Virus record (IMG/VR): IMGVR_UViG_3300042892_000208
Span: 1-26,153 of that record
Direction: 5' to 3' (one strand)
DNA: 26,153 bases
Source of the DNA: a virus
The position numbers and the translations under genes are program-made. Of this stretch, positions 1 to 6,727 are shown piece after piece (the first letter of the stretch is position 1; each line of letters begins with the position of its first letter). The notes under the pieces are model-generated. The model was not told where the DNA came from. It worked only from the letters and a program-made list of their open reading frames with translations, and made no database searches.

Positions 1-99
1 AAAAAAATCTATTTCTTCGAGTTTAATTTTTCCAAAATGCGGAGGCATCACTCGAAGTGATCTTTTCTTTAAAATGTCTAAAGGATTATATTCGATCAT
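1..99 (-). CDS. partial gene running off the left edge, unknown function
   Basis: An open frame of 33 codons starts with ATG at 99 and stays open to the window edge, so only the N-terminus is present. It begins MIEYNPLDILKKRS and is basic and hydrophilic. It is too short to assign. A perfect late-type TATAAATA box lies 8 bases upstream of the ATG, which supports a real start and suggests late expression. It is in the same orientation as every other gene here. Confidence 0.55.
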   Translation of the reverse strand, partial: MIEYNPLDILKKRSLRVMPPHFGKIKLEEIDFF

Positions 100-107
100 T
101 GTAAAAA

Positions 108-115
108 TATTTATA
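108..115 (-). promoter_or_regulatory. T4-type late promoter box TATAAATA
   Basis: The minus strand reads TATAAATA here, identical to the T4 late promoter consensus. It lies in the 33-base gap between the partial left-edge gene and its upstream neighbour, 8 bases before the ATG at 99. If initiation is about 6 bases downstream, as in T4, the leader would be only a few bases long. Late boxes also arise by chance in AT-rich DNA, but this one is intergenic and correctly oriented. Confidence 0.6.
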
Positions 116-132
116 GATAACAAATAATTTGA

Positions 133-525
133 TCAGGATTCTTGGCTAAGCCTTTGATGCATTGCTTTGGCATAACCCATTTTTCTTACATCTCCTGAAA
201 ACAAATACAGTTCAAAGGCAGATTTTTCTCTTAAAACAACAATATGTTTTTTAGTTAAATGGTATGGGGACTCGATAAATTGATCTAACCAAACTAGTAT
301 TTGTGGAGTTATACTAATTTCTTTTAATATTTCAACTTTATATGTTTTGATTTGAGAATAAGTTTCTACAAATTCTAACCCTTGATCTGTAAGTCTTAAG
401 CCGCCGCAGTCTTTACCTCTGACATTTTGCCACCAGGTACTACGAAATTTTTTTATGATATTCTCGTCAAAGGGTTGACCAGCGGCTTTGAGGAATACCG
501 AAGTATAGGTATCCTTTAAATCCAT
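133..525 (-). CDS. conserved phage-type hypothetical protein, 130 aa
   Basis: A complete frame starting ATG at 525 and beginning MDLKDTYTSVF. The ATG directly follows the stop of the upstream gene at 526, so the two are probably co-translated. I see no catalytic motif, signal peptide or membrane segment. A stretch around residues 28-50 (FRSTWWQN, then a G-rich LRLTDQG turn) looks like a compact fold. The general style matches small unknowns of T4-like marine phages, but I cannot name a family. Function unknown. Confidence 0.6.
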   Translation of the reverse strand: MDLKDTYTSVFLKAAGQPFDENIIKKFRSTWWQNVRGKDCGGLRLTDQGLEFVETYSQIKTYKVEILKEISITPQILVWLDQFIESPYHLTKKHIVVLREKSAFELYLFSGDVRKMGYAKAMHQRLSQES

Positions 526-810
526 TTAGTCTACTCGTTCTCCGGCATTTAATTTAAACACTGCAAAGTCTGTGGTCTTAAACAACTTGTTCAGTTTCTT
601 GGCTAAATTTCTTGCGTGTCCGGGATTACTAAAACTAACCTTTTTGTACTTTGGGCCAGGATAACTGGATACCATACTACCACTTTTCAAATTAAAAGGC
701 TGATCTTTGTAAAACACAGCCCAAATGGCATCACTGTTGAGAATTTGCTCAACTTTGTAGGTTTCCTTGTCAGTGTATTCAAGAATAACTTTGGGTTTAG
801 GTCGACTCAT
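526..810 (-). CDS. conserved phage-type hypothetical protein, 94 aa
   Basis: Starts with ATG at 810 and begins MSRPKPKVILEYTDKETY. The protein is small and basic, with a beta-rich N-terminal half and a lysine-rich helix near residues 65-80 (ARNLAKKLNKLF). No clear Shine-Dalgarno sequence precedes it. Instead the short leader holds a sigma70-like -10 box inside an inverted repeat, so the mRNA may be nearly leaderless. It is the first gene of a likely two-gene unit with the 130-aa gene downstream. Function unknown. Confidence 0.65.
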   Translation of the reverse strand: MSRPKPKVILEYTDKETYKVEQILNSDAIWAVFYKDQPFNLKSGSMVSSYPGPKYKKVSFSNPGHARNLAKKLNKLFKTTDFAVFKLNAGERVD

Positions 811-813
811 ATC

Positions 814-840
814 TATACGTGTTATTATAAAGCACGTATA
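814..840. repeat. 8-bp perfect inverted repeat flanking a -10 box
   Basis: The arms tatacgtg (814-821) and cacgtata (833-840) are perfect reverse complements separated by 11 bases. The minus-strand TATAAT at 824-829 lies in the loop. The position fits a dimeric repressor operator over a promoter core, or a hairpin at the start of the leader if transcription starts further upstream. The whole element is in the 39-base gap between two genes. Confidence 0.6.
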
Positions 841-852
841 TATTTATGTCTA
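824..852 (-). promoter_or_regulatory. sigma70-like promoter TAGACA-17-TATAAT, with overlapping late-type box
   Basis: Minus strand: TAGACA at 852-847, a 17-base spacer, then TATAAT at 829-824. This is one mismatch from the bacterial consensus. A late-type CATAAATA (848-841) overlaps the -35 end, so the site could serve early and late. It drives the 94-aa gene at 810. Predicted initiation near 817 leaves a leader of about seven bases. Confidence 0.55.
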
Positions 853-1101
853 ATTAAAGTTGCCACCATCAAATTTAACATTGATGTTGGTAGTAGATTC
901 ACGTATTTCCGCCAGCATTGTGTGTATTTCTAGAACGGTTTTTCCTAATCTAGAAGTCATCACAGCTAATTCTTGAGTAAGCTCTCTTGCTTCTTGAATT
1001 GTTATTCTTATATCTTTTTGCTGACCACGCTCTGCAACTGCTATGCGTTGAATAAGTTTTTCAACACCTGGTAACGTATTTGGAATATTATTTTGAGACA
1101 T
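850..1101 (-). CDS. small coiled-coil-like hypothetical protein, 83 aa
   Basis: ATG at 1101, beginning MSQNNIPNTLPGVEKL. Residues about 12-70 are an almost unbroken charged helix with regular leucine/isoleucine spacing (VEKLIQRIAVAERG, then ARELTQELAVMTSRLG), consistent with a coiled coil. The tail is short and polar. It overlaps the end of the upstream gene by 14 bases, so translation is probably coupled. No enzymatic motif. Function unknown; an oligomeric adaptor or small virion component is possible but unsupported. Confidence 0.6.
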   Translation of the reverse strand: MSQNNIPNTLPGVEKLIQRIAVAERGQQKDIRITIQEARELTQELAVMTSRLGKTVLEIHTMLAEIRESTTNINVKFDGGNFN

Positions 1102-1564
1102 TAGCCAACACCTGTTTCATCTCAATTTCGGATTGAAACGGCCCTTGATACTCGTATCTTTGTAATGTTATCAATTTAGGACAAAAACTTTTTACCCATC
1201 CTTTATCGAACCTTATCACATAAAAGCCTGCACAGTATAAACTCTTGCTATCGCCGCTCTTTGTAAACAACGGTAACTTTCTTTTTATATCATACATTGC
1301 ATTATGCGGCTCGGCACTTGTGGCGTAACCGTGAACTTCGTTAGGTAATGCATCGTTGGCTTCTTTAATAATTTTAGCCACAAAGAAATTTTTACCAAAT
1401 TGTCTAGTAAGACTTTCTTTTGTATCATAGATTTGAACCCCTAATTCGTTACTCATAACAAATCTATTATCCTCATTCTTTCTTAGAGTGGCAAATTTTT
1501 CACCGTCTCGTTCAACAATCCAGAATTTGTTTTCTATAATTGGTTTAGCGTGTAAGTCTGTCAT
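1088..1564 (-). CDS. conserved marine T4-like phage protein, 158 aa
   Basis: The body contains KPIIENKFWIVERDGEKFAT near residue 7, followed by a beta-rich region. I recall this style from unknown proteins of T4-like cyanophages. I chose the ATG at 1564 because GGGAG lies six bases upstream. Two in-frame ATGs further up (1633 and 1648) would add an N-terminal piece with three cysteines (CPYEDTC then NCW), and a weaker AAGG precedes the one at 1633. The gene follows the RNase H-like gene. Function unknown. Confidence 0.65.
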   Translation of the reverse strand: MTDLHAKPIIENKFWIVERDGEKFATLRKNEDNRFVMSNELGVQIYDTKESLTRQFGKNFFVAKIIKEANDALPNEVHGYATSAEPHNAMYDIKRKLPLFTKSGDSKSLYCAGFYVIRFDKGWVKSFCPKLITLQRYEYQGPFQSEIEMKQVLANVSK

Positions 1565-1607
1565 AGTGTTCTCCCAACAGTTATTAGTTTTTGATTCACA
1601 AGTATCT

Positions 1608-2615
1608 TCATACGGACAAAGTTTTAATTTCATTCGAATACCTTGCATTCAGTGGCTCGGCATAGGCCTGTGCTTGATCGGCAATCTTTTTAAGATCATA
1701 TAGATTGCAAAATTTCATTAATCTAATACCAACTTGACTAATATTCTTATTTGCACTTGTTGCTGTAGCAATAGTTTCTGTAATGATGTTTTTAATTTCT
1801 TCGGGCTGTGCAGAAAGATCAATTAAAATACGATTACGTTCGTAATCATCTAGCACACGATGTTCTTTACCTTCGTGGTCGGACCAGCGCTGAAGCATGA
1901 GATTGTTCCACGCATAGCCTTTTAAATCTCTGTCACCGTAAGCCTCACGGAGACCAACCTTATTTTTTGTGCCTTTTTCCCGTACTCCCGGATATGCAGA
2001 GAATACATTGTCTGAGGTATCGCCTCGCATACACTTCTCAAAGAGTAACCACTGGGGGTCCGGAATGGCTTTTGGTTCTTGAGTCTTTTTATCAATAACT
2101 CTCTTACCTTTTGCATCAAAAATACCTTCATGTGTAATAGTAGTTTCCATAACGCCGTTAAATTGGCGTACATTAGGTGCAATCAATTGTACAAAGTCTG
2201 TATCGGTTGAAATGATAACATGGTCATCGTTTGGATGTGTCTGTATCCATCCAGCAATTAAATCATCTGCTTCTAGGCGTGAATGTTGTAGTACTGTGCA
2301 GTTTGTCTTTTCTGTTACAAACTCTTTGAATGTATCAAATGCTTCCCAAAACACTTTCTCTTCTTCTGCTTCACGTTCTGTATGTGCGGCACGACTAGCG
2401 GCTCTTTGTGCCTTGTAAGGCTTATAATGATCTTTACGCCAGCTACGTCCCTCGAGGCAGAACACCACATGACTTCCACCAAAGTCTTGCCACGCTTTTT
2501 TAATACTGTTTAAAGTAATATGAAAGGCCATACCTAGTTTGATATCAGCGTCACCGTTGATAACGTGCCTAGCACGAAAGAAAGTGTTTGCAGTATCAAC
2601 TAAAATATATGTCAT
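1608..2615 (-). CDS. rnh: T4 RNase H-like 5'-3' exonuclease (FEN/5' nuclease family)
   Basis: A 335-aa protein matching T4 RNase H, which removes RNA primers from lagging-strand fragments using two metal ions. Visible acidic motifs of the FEN family are D7 in the N-terminal strand (ILVDTAN), EADD at 115-118, STDTD at 136-140, and GDTSDN at 198-203, followed by the usual helix-hairpin-helix DNA-binding region. Length is close to T4 RNase H (about 305 aa). Its stop/start overlaps the upstream 155-aa gene by 4 bases (2612-2615). Expected role is primer removal and flap trimming at the phage replication fork. Confidence 0.88.
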   Translation of the reverse strand: MTYILVDTANTFFRARHVINGDADIKLGMAFHITLNSIKKAWQDFGGSHVVFCLEGRSWRKDHYKPYKAQRAASRAAHTEREAEEEKVFWEAFDTFKEFVTEKTNCTVLQHSRLEADDLIAGWIQTHPNDDHVIISTDTDFVQLIAPNVRQFNGVMETTITHEGIFDAKGKRVIDKKTQEPKAIPDPQWLLFEKCMRGDTSDNVFSAYPGVREKGTKNKVGLREAYGDRDLKGYAWNNLMLQRWSDHEGKEHRVLDDYERNRILIDLSAQPEEIKNIITETIATATSANKNISQVGIRLMKFCNLYDLKKIADQAQAYAEPLNARYSNEIKTLSV

Positions 2616-3079
2616 AGATTCTTTTTTCTAATTTGATTAATGTCAACAACGCCAGTGTTTACAGCGCCACCAAAATCACCGTCAACTACCACATTAGCAC
2701 ATAGTTCACGGAACCAACGATCTACAATTTCTTCGTCTTTGTCTCCGTCAAAACCATATCCCTCTTGCTTTAATTTTAACACAAAATGCTCGTTCCAGTC
2801 AAGCTCAAAAAAGCCATTACGTATGTTATCTTTATTAATATGTGTATTGAGAACACCTACCCAGGGTTCTTTTAATTTGGTTGCACGATCTTTTGGTGCT
2901 AATTTTATTAATGCTTCTTGTTCTAGAGCAACGGTTGTCTTTTGTTCTACGATTGCAATCTCATCAGTTTTTTGATCAGCTAGTTTTGTAGCTTCTTCAA
3001 TGGCTGTTTTAGTATCGATAAGTTGTTGCTCTAATTTATCGATACCCATTATTTTTTTAAAGAATTTTGTTAGCATCAT
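2612..3079 (-). CDS. conserved phage protein upstream of RNase H, about 155 aa
   Basis: The N-terminus (MMLTKFFKKIMG) is amphipathic. Residues about 15-55 form a coiled-coil-like helix, and the C-terminal half has KEPWVGVLNTHINKDN and a FELDWNEHF segment typical of T4-like marine phage unknowns. I take the ATG at 3079, which overlaps the queE stop as ATGA; an adjacent ATG at 3076 is better spaced from GGGG. A GTG at 3088 is also in frame but lies before that site. Function unknown; the coupling to rnh hints at replication or repair. Confidence 0.65.
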   Translation of the reverse strand: MMLTKFFKKIMGIDKLEQQLIDTKTAIEEATKLADQKTDEIAIVEQKTTVALEQEALIKLAPKDRATKLKEPWVGVLNTHINKDNIRNGFFELDWNEHFVLKLKQEGYGFDGDKDEEIVDRWFRELCANVVVDGDFGGAVNTGVVDINQIRKKNL

Positions 3080-3930
3080 GTACCCCACTCATTTTTAAAT
3101 AGTGGCACTTGTAGTCTATCGCTATAACGCCAGCCACGTTTCATAGCTGCCAATGCTACATTCTTTGCGTTAAGTGTATAAACACTTTCTACACCACCTA
3201 CTGGCATTAGATATATATGACCGGTAAACCCAGCATGTCGAAATGCACCTGCCGCACACTCTGCATCTTTAATATCTTCTTCCGTTGCCACTACAAATTT
3301 CAAATATGCTGTACCAACTTGTTCGTACTCGCATACAATCTCTGGACAGATAGCTTCTTCCCACTTCTCACCACTTGCTGGCAGTTTAGCACTTACACTA
3401 AATGTAACTTCTCTGCCTACTACGCTATTCCATTTAGCCAAGTATGCTTTAAATTCTGGTGTAAGCTTCTGAGTACCGTTTGTTTCGAAGGTAATCTCTT
3501 TCAAGTCACGCATCTTAGTATTGTTTAACAAGTCTGGGTAAGCACGTTGCCAGCCTAGCAACGGCTCTCCGCCTGTGATGACCAAGTGTTCATCGACCCA
3601 GTAATCCTGTGGAAGAATTTCCATAATGCGATCTGTGATAGCTTCGCTTGTAAGCATCGGCGACAAATCTTTAAAGTCTGGATGCCAACTAGCATAACTG
3701 TCACAGCCTGTGCTAACTAGGGGTAAGTCTTCATACTTCTGAAAAGACTCTATTATTGTATGTGTAGCCGCAATGTCAGTTGCTTCGTGACTAACTTCTC
3801 CACGCGGCATACCAAAGCCAGCACATTTGAAATTACAACCAAATGTGCGCAGAAACACACTCGGTACACCCATATATCTACCCTCTCCTTGTATAGAGTA
3901 GAAAAGTTCCGCTATCTTAATCTTTGACAT
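3076..3930 (-). CDS. queE: 7-carboxy-7-deazaguanine synthase, radical SAM (QueE-like)
   Basis: QueE converts 6-carboxytetrahydropterin to 7-carboxy-7-deazaguanine with a 4Fe-4S cluster and SAM. The N-terminus ELFYSIQGEG and GVPSVFLRTFGCNF is diagnostic, and ITGGEPLL near 118-125 is the SAM-contact motif. The cluster cysteines are unusual: C32 and C36 are close, but the third (C76, in GCDSYASW, matching the CDT-W part of ordinary QueE) is displaced by about 38 inserted residues. AAGGA lies five bases before the ATG, inside the end of the HNH gene, which overlaps by 14 bases. With FolE, QueD-like and DpdA it suggests deazaguanine DNA modification. Confidence 0.85.
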   Translation of the reverse strand: MSKIKIAELFYSIQGEGRYMGVPSVFLRTFGCNFKCAGFGMPRGEVSHEATDIAATHTIIESFQKYEDLPLVSTGCDSYASWHPDFKDLSPMLTSEAITDRIMEILPQDYWVDEHLVITGGEPLLGWQRAYPDLLNNTKMRDLKEITFETNGTQKLTPEFKAYLAKWNSVVGREVTFSVSAKLPASGEKWEEAICPEIVCEYEQVGTAYLKFVVATEEDIKDAECAAGAFRHAGFTGHIYLMPVGGVESVYTLNAKNVALAAMKRGWRYSDRLQVPLFKNEWGT

Positions 3931-5119
3931 CTGTATCCTTTATTATTTCTAAGTTTAACATATTATTCGATAAATGTAAATTCTTTTGGAGAGTTTTACA
4001 ATTATCCCCGTGCCATCTATTATAGTTGGCTGTATTTGATAAAACTTTACCACAGTGTTTACAAGTTTTTTTTGGTTTGTCTAACATTCTTTGTCTTCGC
4101 ATTTCTAACATTTCAGGAGATAATGTTTTACCTAATCTGCGTTCACTCATTGCTTTGCGTTCTTCTTCAGATTTTTTCTTTCCAAAATTAGGATTGTTTT
4201 CTCCTCTTGTCCACCACCTATCTACTTTCTTGTTACTTTCAGAAATCTTCCTTCTGTGTTCTTCGGATTTTGGGCGTTTTCCTACTTCTCTGGATGCTTC
4301 ACGCTGTCTGTCTTTACCTTCCGGAGTATATACTTTGTTTTTAGCCGATGCTCTCATATGTTCAATCTGCTCCGGCGTGTAAATTTCTTTCCAACTTTTG
4401 CCTTTTCGAGCAGATGCCGCTTCTCTCATTTTTTCTGTATGGGCAGGATCTCGTTTTACACCTTTTGTTCTACCACTAGTATTTTTGCGTTGTTTTATCC
4501 CTTCAGGTGAATTAAAAAATGCTTGACGTTTAGCTATCATCATTTCTTTGTATTCTGGATCAGCCCAACGTTTAATGATCGCGGCACGTTGTCTTTCTTT
4601 TCCTTCAGGAGTTACTTTAGACGGTTTACCCCAATTAGGATTTTCTGGGCCGCGTTTAAACTCTTTTAACTTACTTTTCTCGCCAATCTTCTTTTTAGAT
4701 TCTTCTGAGTGTTTTCGTCCTACCCAAGTGCCGCCTTCTTTGGCATACTTCTCTTTTAACATTTGAGAATAGTGTTTTCTAAATGTTTCATACATCCTAC
4801 TGGAAATTGTATAGGTATGATTTACGCCGCGTTCCTTAGTAGTCATTTTGTTAATGAATGTATTAAACGCAAATGCCATTTTGCTACCGTATATACCTTC
4901 AAACTTCATTTTCCATAACAATGCGTGAGCAATGTAATGTTCGCGGGCAGTTAGTTGGACTACGTTTGATTTGATATTATCGCCGCCGAAACTACGAGGA
5001 ATAATATGATGTGTTTCTTTATACCCTTGTATAGAACCTCGTAGTTGTGCTTTGTGTATGAGGGATTCATACCACTTACTATATTTGCTTTCTACAAATT
5101 TTACGGGCCAGTTTATCAT
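3917..5119 (-). CDS. HNH homing endonuclease with NUMOD3-type repeats
   Basis: About 400 aa. The N-terminal HNH domain reads ETHHIIPRSFGGDN, then NVVQLTAREHYIAH: the His pair at 37-38, an Asn at 52 and His at 61/65. The middle is a string of NUMOD3-like DNA-binding repeats (GRKHSEESKKKIGEK, then KRPKSEEHRRKISES, then GKKKSEEERKAMSE). The C-terminus has a zinc-finger-like CKHCGK...HGDNC. I use ATG at 5119; a TTG one codon earlier is possible. No clear ribosome site. It sits between mazG and queE, and a short sequence resembling the queE start lies on its upstream side, so it appears to be a mobile element inserted at queE. Confidence 0.85.
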   Translation of the reverse strand: MINWPVKFVESKYSKWYESLIHKAQLRGSIQGYKETHHIIPRSFGGDNIKSNVVQLTAREHYIAHALLWKMKFEGIYGSKMAFAFNTFINKMTTKERGVNHTYTISSRMYETFRKHYSQMLKEKYAKEGGTWVGRKHSEESKKKIGEKSKLKEFKRGPENPNWGKPSKVTPEGKERQRAAIIKRWADPEYKEMMIAKRQAFFNSPEGIKQRKNTSGRTKGVKRDPAHTEKMREAASARKGKSWKEIYTPEQIEHMRASAKNKVYTPEGKDRQREASREVGKRPKSEEHRRKISESNKKVDRWWTRGENNPNFGKKKSEEERKAMSERRLGKTLSPEMLEMRRQRMLDKPKKTCKHCGKVLSNTANYNRWHGDNCKTLQKNLHLSNNMLNLEIIKDTDVKD

Positions 5120-5161
5120 CAATGTTAAGCAGAATTAGAACAGCATACCTATATAGTGTTC

Positions 5162-5189
5162 TTCACTCTGTAATTTTAATCTTACTCAT
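5162..5189 (-). pseudogene. possible leftover 5' end of queE upstream of the HNH gene
   Basis: An ATG at 5189 overlaps the mazG-like stop as ATGA, the usual coupling in this genome. It opens a frame encoding MSKIKITE and then a stop (TGA). The intact queE downstream of the HNH gene starts MSKIKIAE. Seven of eight residues match, but most codons differ synonymously. This fits a displaced remnant of a resident queE start after the HNH gene arrived with a different queE allele. The match is short, so chance cannot be excluded. Confidence 0.4.
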
Positions 5190-5488
5190 AAGTTAATTTC
5201 ACTTTCAAATATGTTTGACCATTTTTTTAATTTAGCAATTTTGTTATCTGCTGATACAAGCACTTCTTTTTTGTCTACTAGATTGTACACAATACAAAGA
5301 TCAATCATGGCCTGTAAATCTCCTAACTCTTCTGCTAGATGTTGTCTATTAGTAAGTGGCTTACCAGGTTTGACATTATCTAAACCGAATCGACTAATCT
5401 TGCTGATAGCAACAATTACTTCTGCACATTCCTCTTGAGTAATGTCTAGAATTTCTTTTTCTTTATTATTCATATTACTATTATACAT
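5186..5488 (-). CDS. mazG: MazG-like nucleotide pyrophosphohydrolase
   Basis: A 100-aa all-alpha NTP-PPase. The metal-binding motifs are EECAE near residues 19-23 and EELGD near 69-73, with the intervening RFG...PGK...N segment typical of short phage MazG proteins. These hydrolyse (d)NTPs or related nucleotides to monophosphates, and marine phages often carry one. I use the ATG at 5488, which overlaps the preceding small gene by 8 bases; the inner ATG at 5473 has no ribosome site. The expected role is nucleotide pool control; the substrate is not deducible. Confidence 0.78.
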   Translation of the reverse strand: MYNSNMNNKEKEILDITQEECAEVIVAISKISRFGLDNVKPGKPLTNRQHLAEELGDLQAMIDLCIVYNLVDKKEVLVSADNKIAKLKKWSNIFESEINL

Positions 5489-5645
5489 TCTTTTTTGATA
5501 AAGACCAAGAGCCGTCTTGATTATCTTTCCAAACTAACTCATCGCCTTCTTTCCAACCTGTTTCTTCGAGCATATCTTCAGGGAAGGGTAATATCAAGTC
5601 ACCTGTTTCAGGATCGTCTTGTAGTTCAATTGTCCAATTTTTCAA
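5481..5645 (-). CDS. small conserved phage protein (AbrB-like look), TTG start, 54 aa
   Basis: The conserved part reads KNWTIELQDDPETGD, then LPFPEDMLEETGWKEGDEL, then a DGSWSL strand. This pattern recurs in small T4-like marine phage proteins and resembles an AbrB-type swapped-hairpin domain. I start it at TTG 5645 because AGGAG lies about 6 bases upstream and the family seems to begin at this point. The longer ATG-started frame (5717) would overlap the dCMP deaminase gene by more than 90 bases with no ribosome site. The remaining overlap is 20 bases. DNA binding is only a guess. Confidence 0.65.
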   Translation of the reverse strand: MKNWTIELQDDPETGDLILPFPEDMLEETGWKEGDELVWKDNQDGSWSLSKKNV

Positions 5646-6147
5646 TGTTAACTCCTGATTTTTTAAGGAACTCAATTCCTGAATCATCTCTATAGTTTTC
5701 ACTATAGTAGACACCATTTATGCCAGTCTGATATATAAGTTTGGCGCATTCAATACAAGGGGCATGAGTAATGAAAATATCAGCACCATTGCCGCTGTCA
5801 TTCGACTTTGCTAATTTTGCAATAGCATTTGATTCAGCATGAAGTACCTCTGGCTTGGTTTTTAAAGCATATCTCCTAGCATATCCTATATCGGGATCAA
5901 AGTCTTCCTCTTCAAAAGGCCAACGTTCGTAGATCTCATCGGGGTCTAGCCAGCCGCCTGCATCTCGGCTCATATAATCTCGGTATTCACAATCGTTATC
6001 CCAACCTGCCGGCATACCATTATAGCCAATAGAGATAATACGATCATCTTTAACTACAATAGCACCTACGTGAAGTCTACGTGCTGAACTGAGTTCCGCG
6101 AATATCTTTGCGGTCTTCATATACGTTTGTTTGAACTTTTCCTTCAT
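5626..6147 (-). CDS. cd: dCMP deaminase
   Basis: A 173-aa zinc-dependent cytidine/deoxycytidylate deaminase, making dUMP for dTMP synthesis. The zinc site is clear: H103-A-E105 (HAESN) and C131-x-x-C134 (APCIECAK), with E105 as the proton shuttle. The N-terminal SSARRLHVGAIVVKDD and GYNGMPAG motifs are typical of T4-type enzymes. An insert at about 53-95 includes a DCEYRDY segment common in phage versions. The start at 6147 overlaps the upstream membrane-protein gene by 71 bases; the inner ATG at 6120 would remove part of the first helix. It works with MazG in nucleotide supply. Confidence 0.88.
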   Translation of the reverse strand: MKEKFKQTYMKTAKIFAELSSARRLHVGAIVVKDDRIISIGYNGMPAGWDNDCEYRDYMSRDAGGWLDPDEIYERWPFEEEDFDPDIGYARRYALKTKPEVLHAESNAIAKLAKSNDSGNGADIFITHAPCIECAKLIYQTGINGVYYSENYRDDSGIEFLKKSGVNIEKLDN

Positions 6148-6328
6148 TTTCTTTTTTCCATTGTTGGTGTTTGAGTTCTCGACATTGTTTTTTTACTTCT
6201 AGAGGAATATCAGGATGCCATTCAGCCATACCGCAATCGTATACTCTATACTCGGGCATTGGTGTTAGACTGAGCACTAATACCCACATTAAAAATCCTA
6301 TTGCAAATCCCACTAGATATTTTATCAT
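6077..6328 (-). CDS. small membrane-anchored phage protein, 83 aa
   Basis: An N-terminal hydrophobic segment (residues about 4-22, YLVGFAIGFLMWVLVLSL) looks like a single membrane anchor or uncleaved signal. A conserved-looking segment YDCGMAEWHPDIP follows, then a charged lysine/glutamate tail. I recall similar DCxxAEWHPDIP proteins in T4-like cyanophages, function unknown. It overlaps the dCMP deaminase start by 71 bases and the next upstream gene by 4 (ATGA at 6325-6328). The soluble tail probably faces the cytoplasm or periplasm; orientation is not certain. Confidence 0.65.
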   Translation of the reverse strand: MIKYLVGFAIGFLMWVLVLSLTPMPEYRVYDCGMAEWHPDIPLEVKKQCRELKHQQWKKENEGKVQTNVYEDRKDIRGTQFST

Positions 6329-6519
6329 AGTCTATCACTGAGTAGTATTGCACACATGAGTTTATCTTCTGCTGATTTAAAAAAGAATTTCATATAGTCT
6401 ACAGAAACTTCTGTGGTGTATCTATGCCCCGGCAATCCAAAATGTTCTATTATCAAGGCACAACTTTCATTCCACCATTTGTTTTCCTGTGAGTTCCAGG
6501 TCAAATTAACGACGTTCAT
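6325..6519 (-). CDS. conserved small phage protein, 64 aa
   Basis: Begins MNVVNLTWNSQ and contains WWNESCALIIEHFGLPGHRYTTE, then a FFFKSAEDKLMC region. This pattern occurs in small T4-like marine phage proteins of unknown function. No membrane segment. It overlaps the next gene downstream by 4 bases and the one upstream by 14, so it belongs to a tight string of small genes. No functional motif is evident. Confidence 0.6.
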   Translation of the reverse strand: MNVVNLTWNSQENKWWNESCALIIEHFGLPGHRYTTEVSVDYMKFFFKSAEDKLMCAILLSDRL

Positions 6520-6727
6520 CGATTAATACTTTTCTAAATCTATGAATAAAACTTTCTTTTAAGCACGAGTATTCGAGATAGTCTTTAAGACGCATATAGT
6601 GTACCCAAATTTGATCCCCCAAATTAACTACATCAATTACTCGAAAATATTCTCGAGCACCCGCTTCCCATATTTCGCCAGTACTAATTTCTTGCATTTT
6701 TAGCCCTTTCAGATAGATATGTTTCAT
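6506..6727 (-). CDS. small phage protein, possibly DUF1653-like fold, 73 aa
   Basis: The core STGEIWEAGAREYFRVIDVV...IWVHYMRLKDY recalls the small beta proteins of the DUF1653 type, but the match is weak. Two starts are plausible: ATG at 6727 (AGGTGG seven bases upstream) and ATG at 6697 (AAGGG about six upstream). The later start reduces the overlap with the cupin gene from 44 to 14 bases and begins where the recognisable domain begins. Function unknown. Confidence 0.55.
   Translation of the reverse strand: MKHIYLKGLKMQEISTGEIWEAGAREYFRVIDVVNLGDQIWVHYMRLKDYLEYSCLKESFIHRFRKVLIDERR

Noticed and set aside
3917-5189. Group I intron carrying the HNH gene inside queE
   Set aside because: The downstream queE is complete with its own start and ribosome site, so nothing needs splicing; the upstream piece is a duplicate, not a missing exon.
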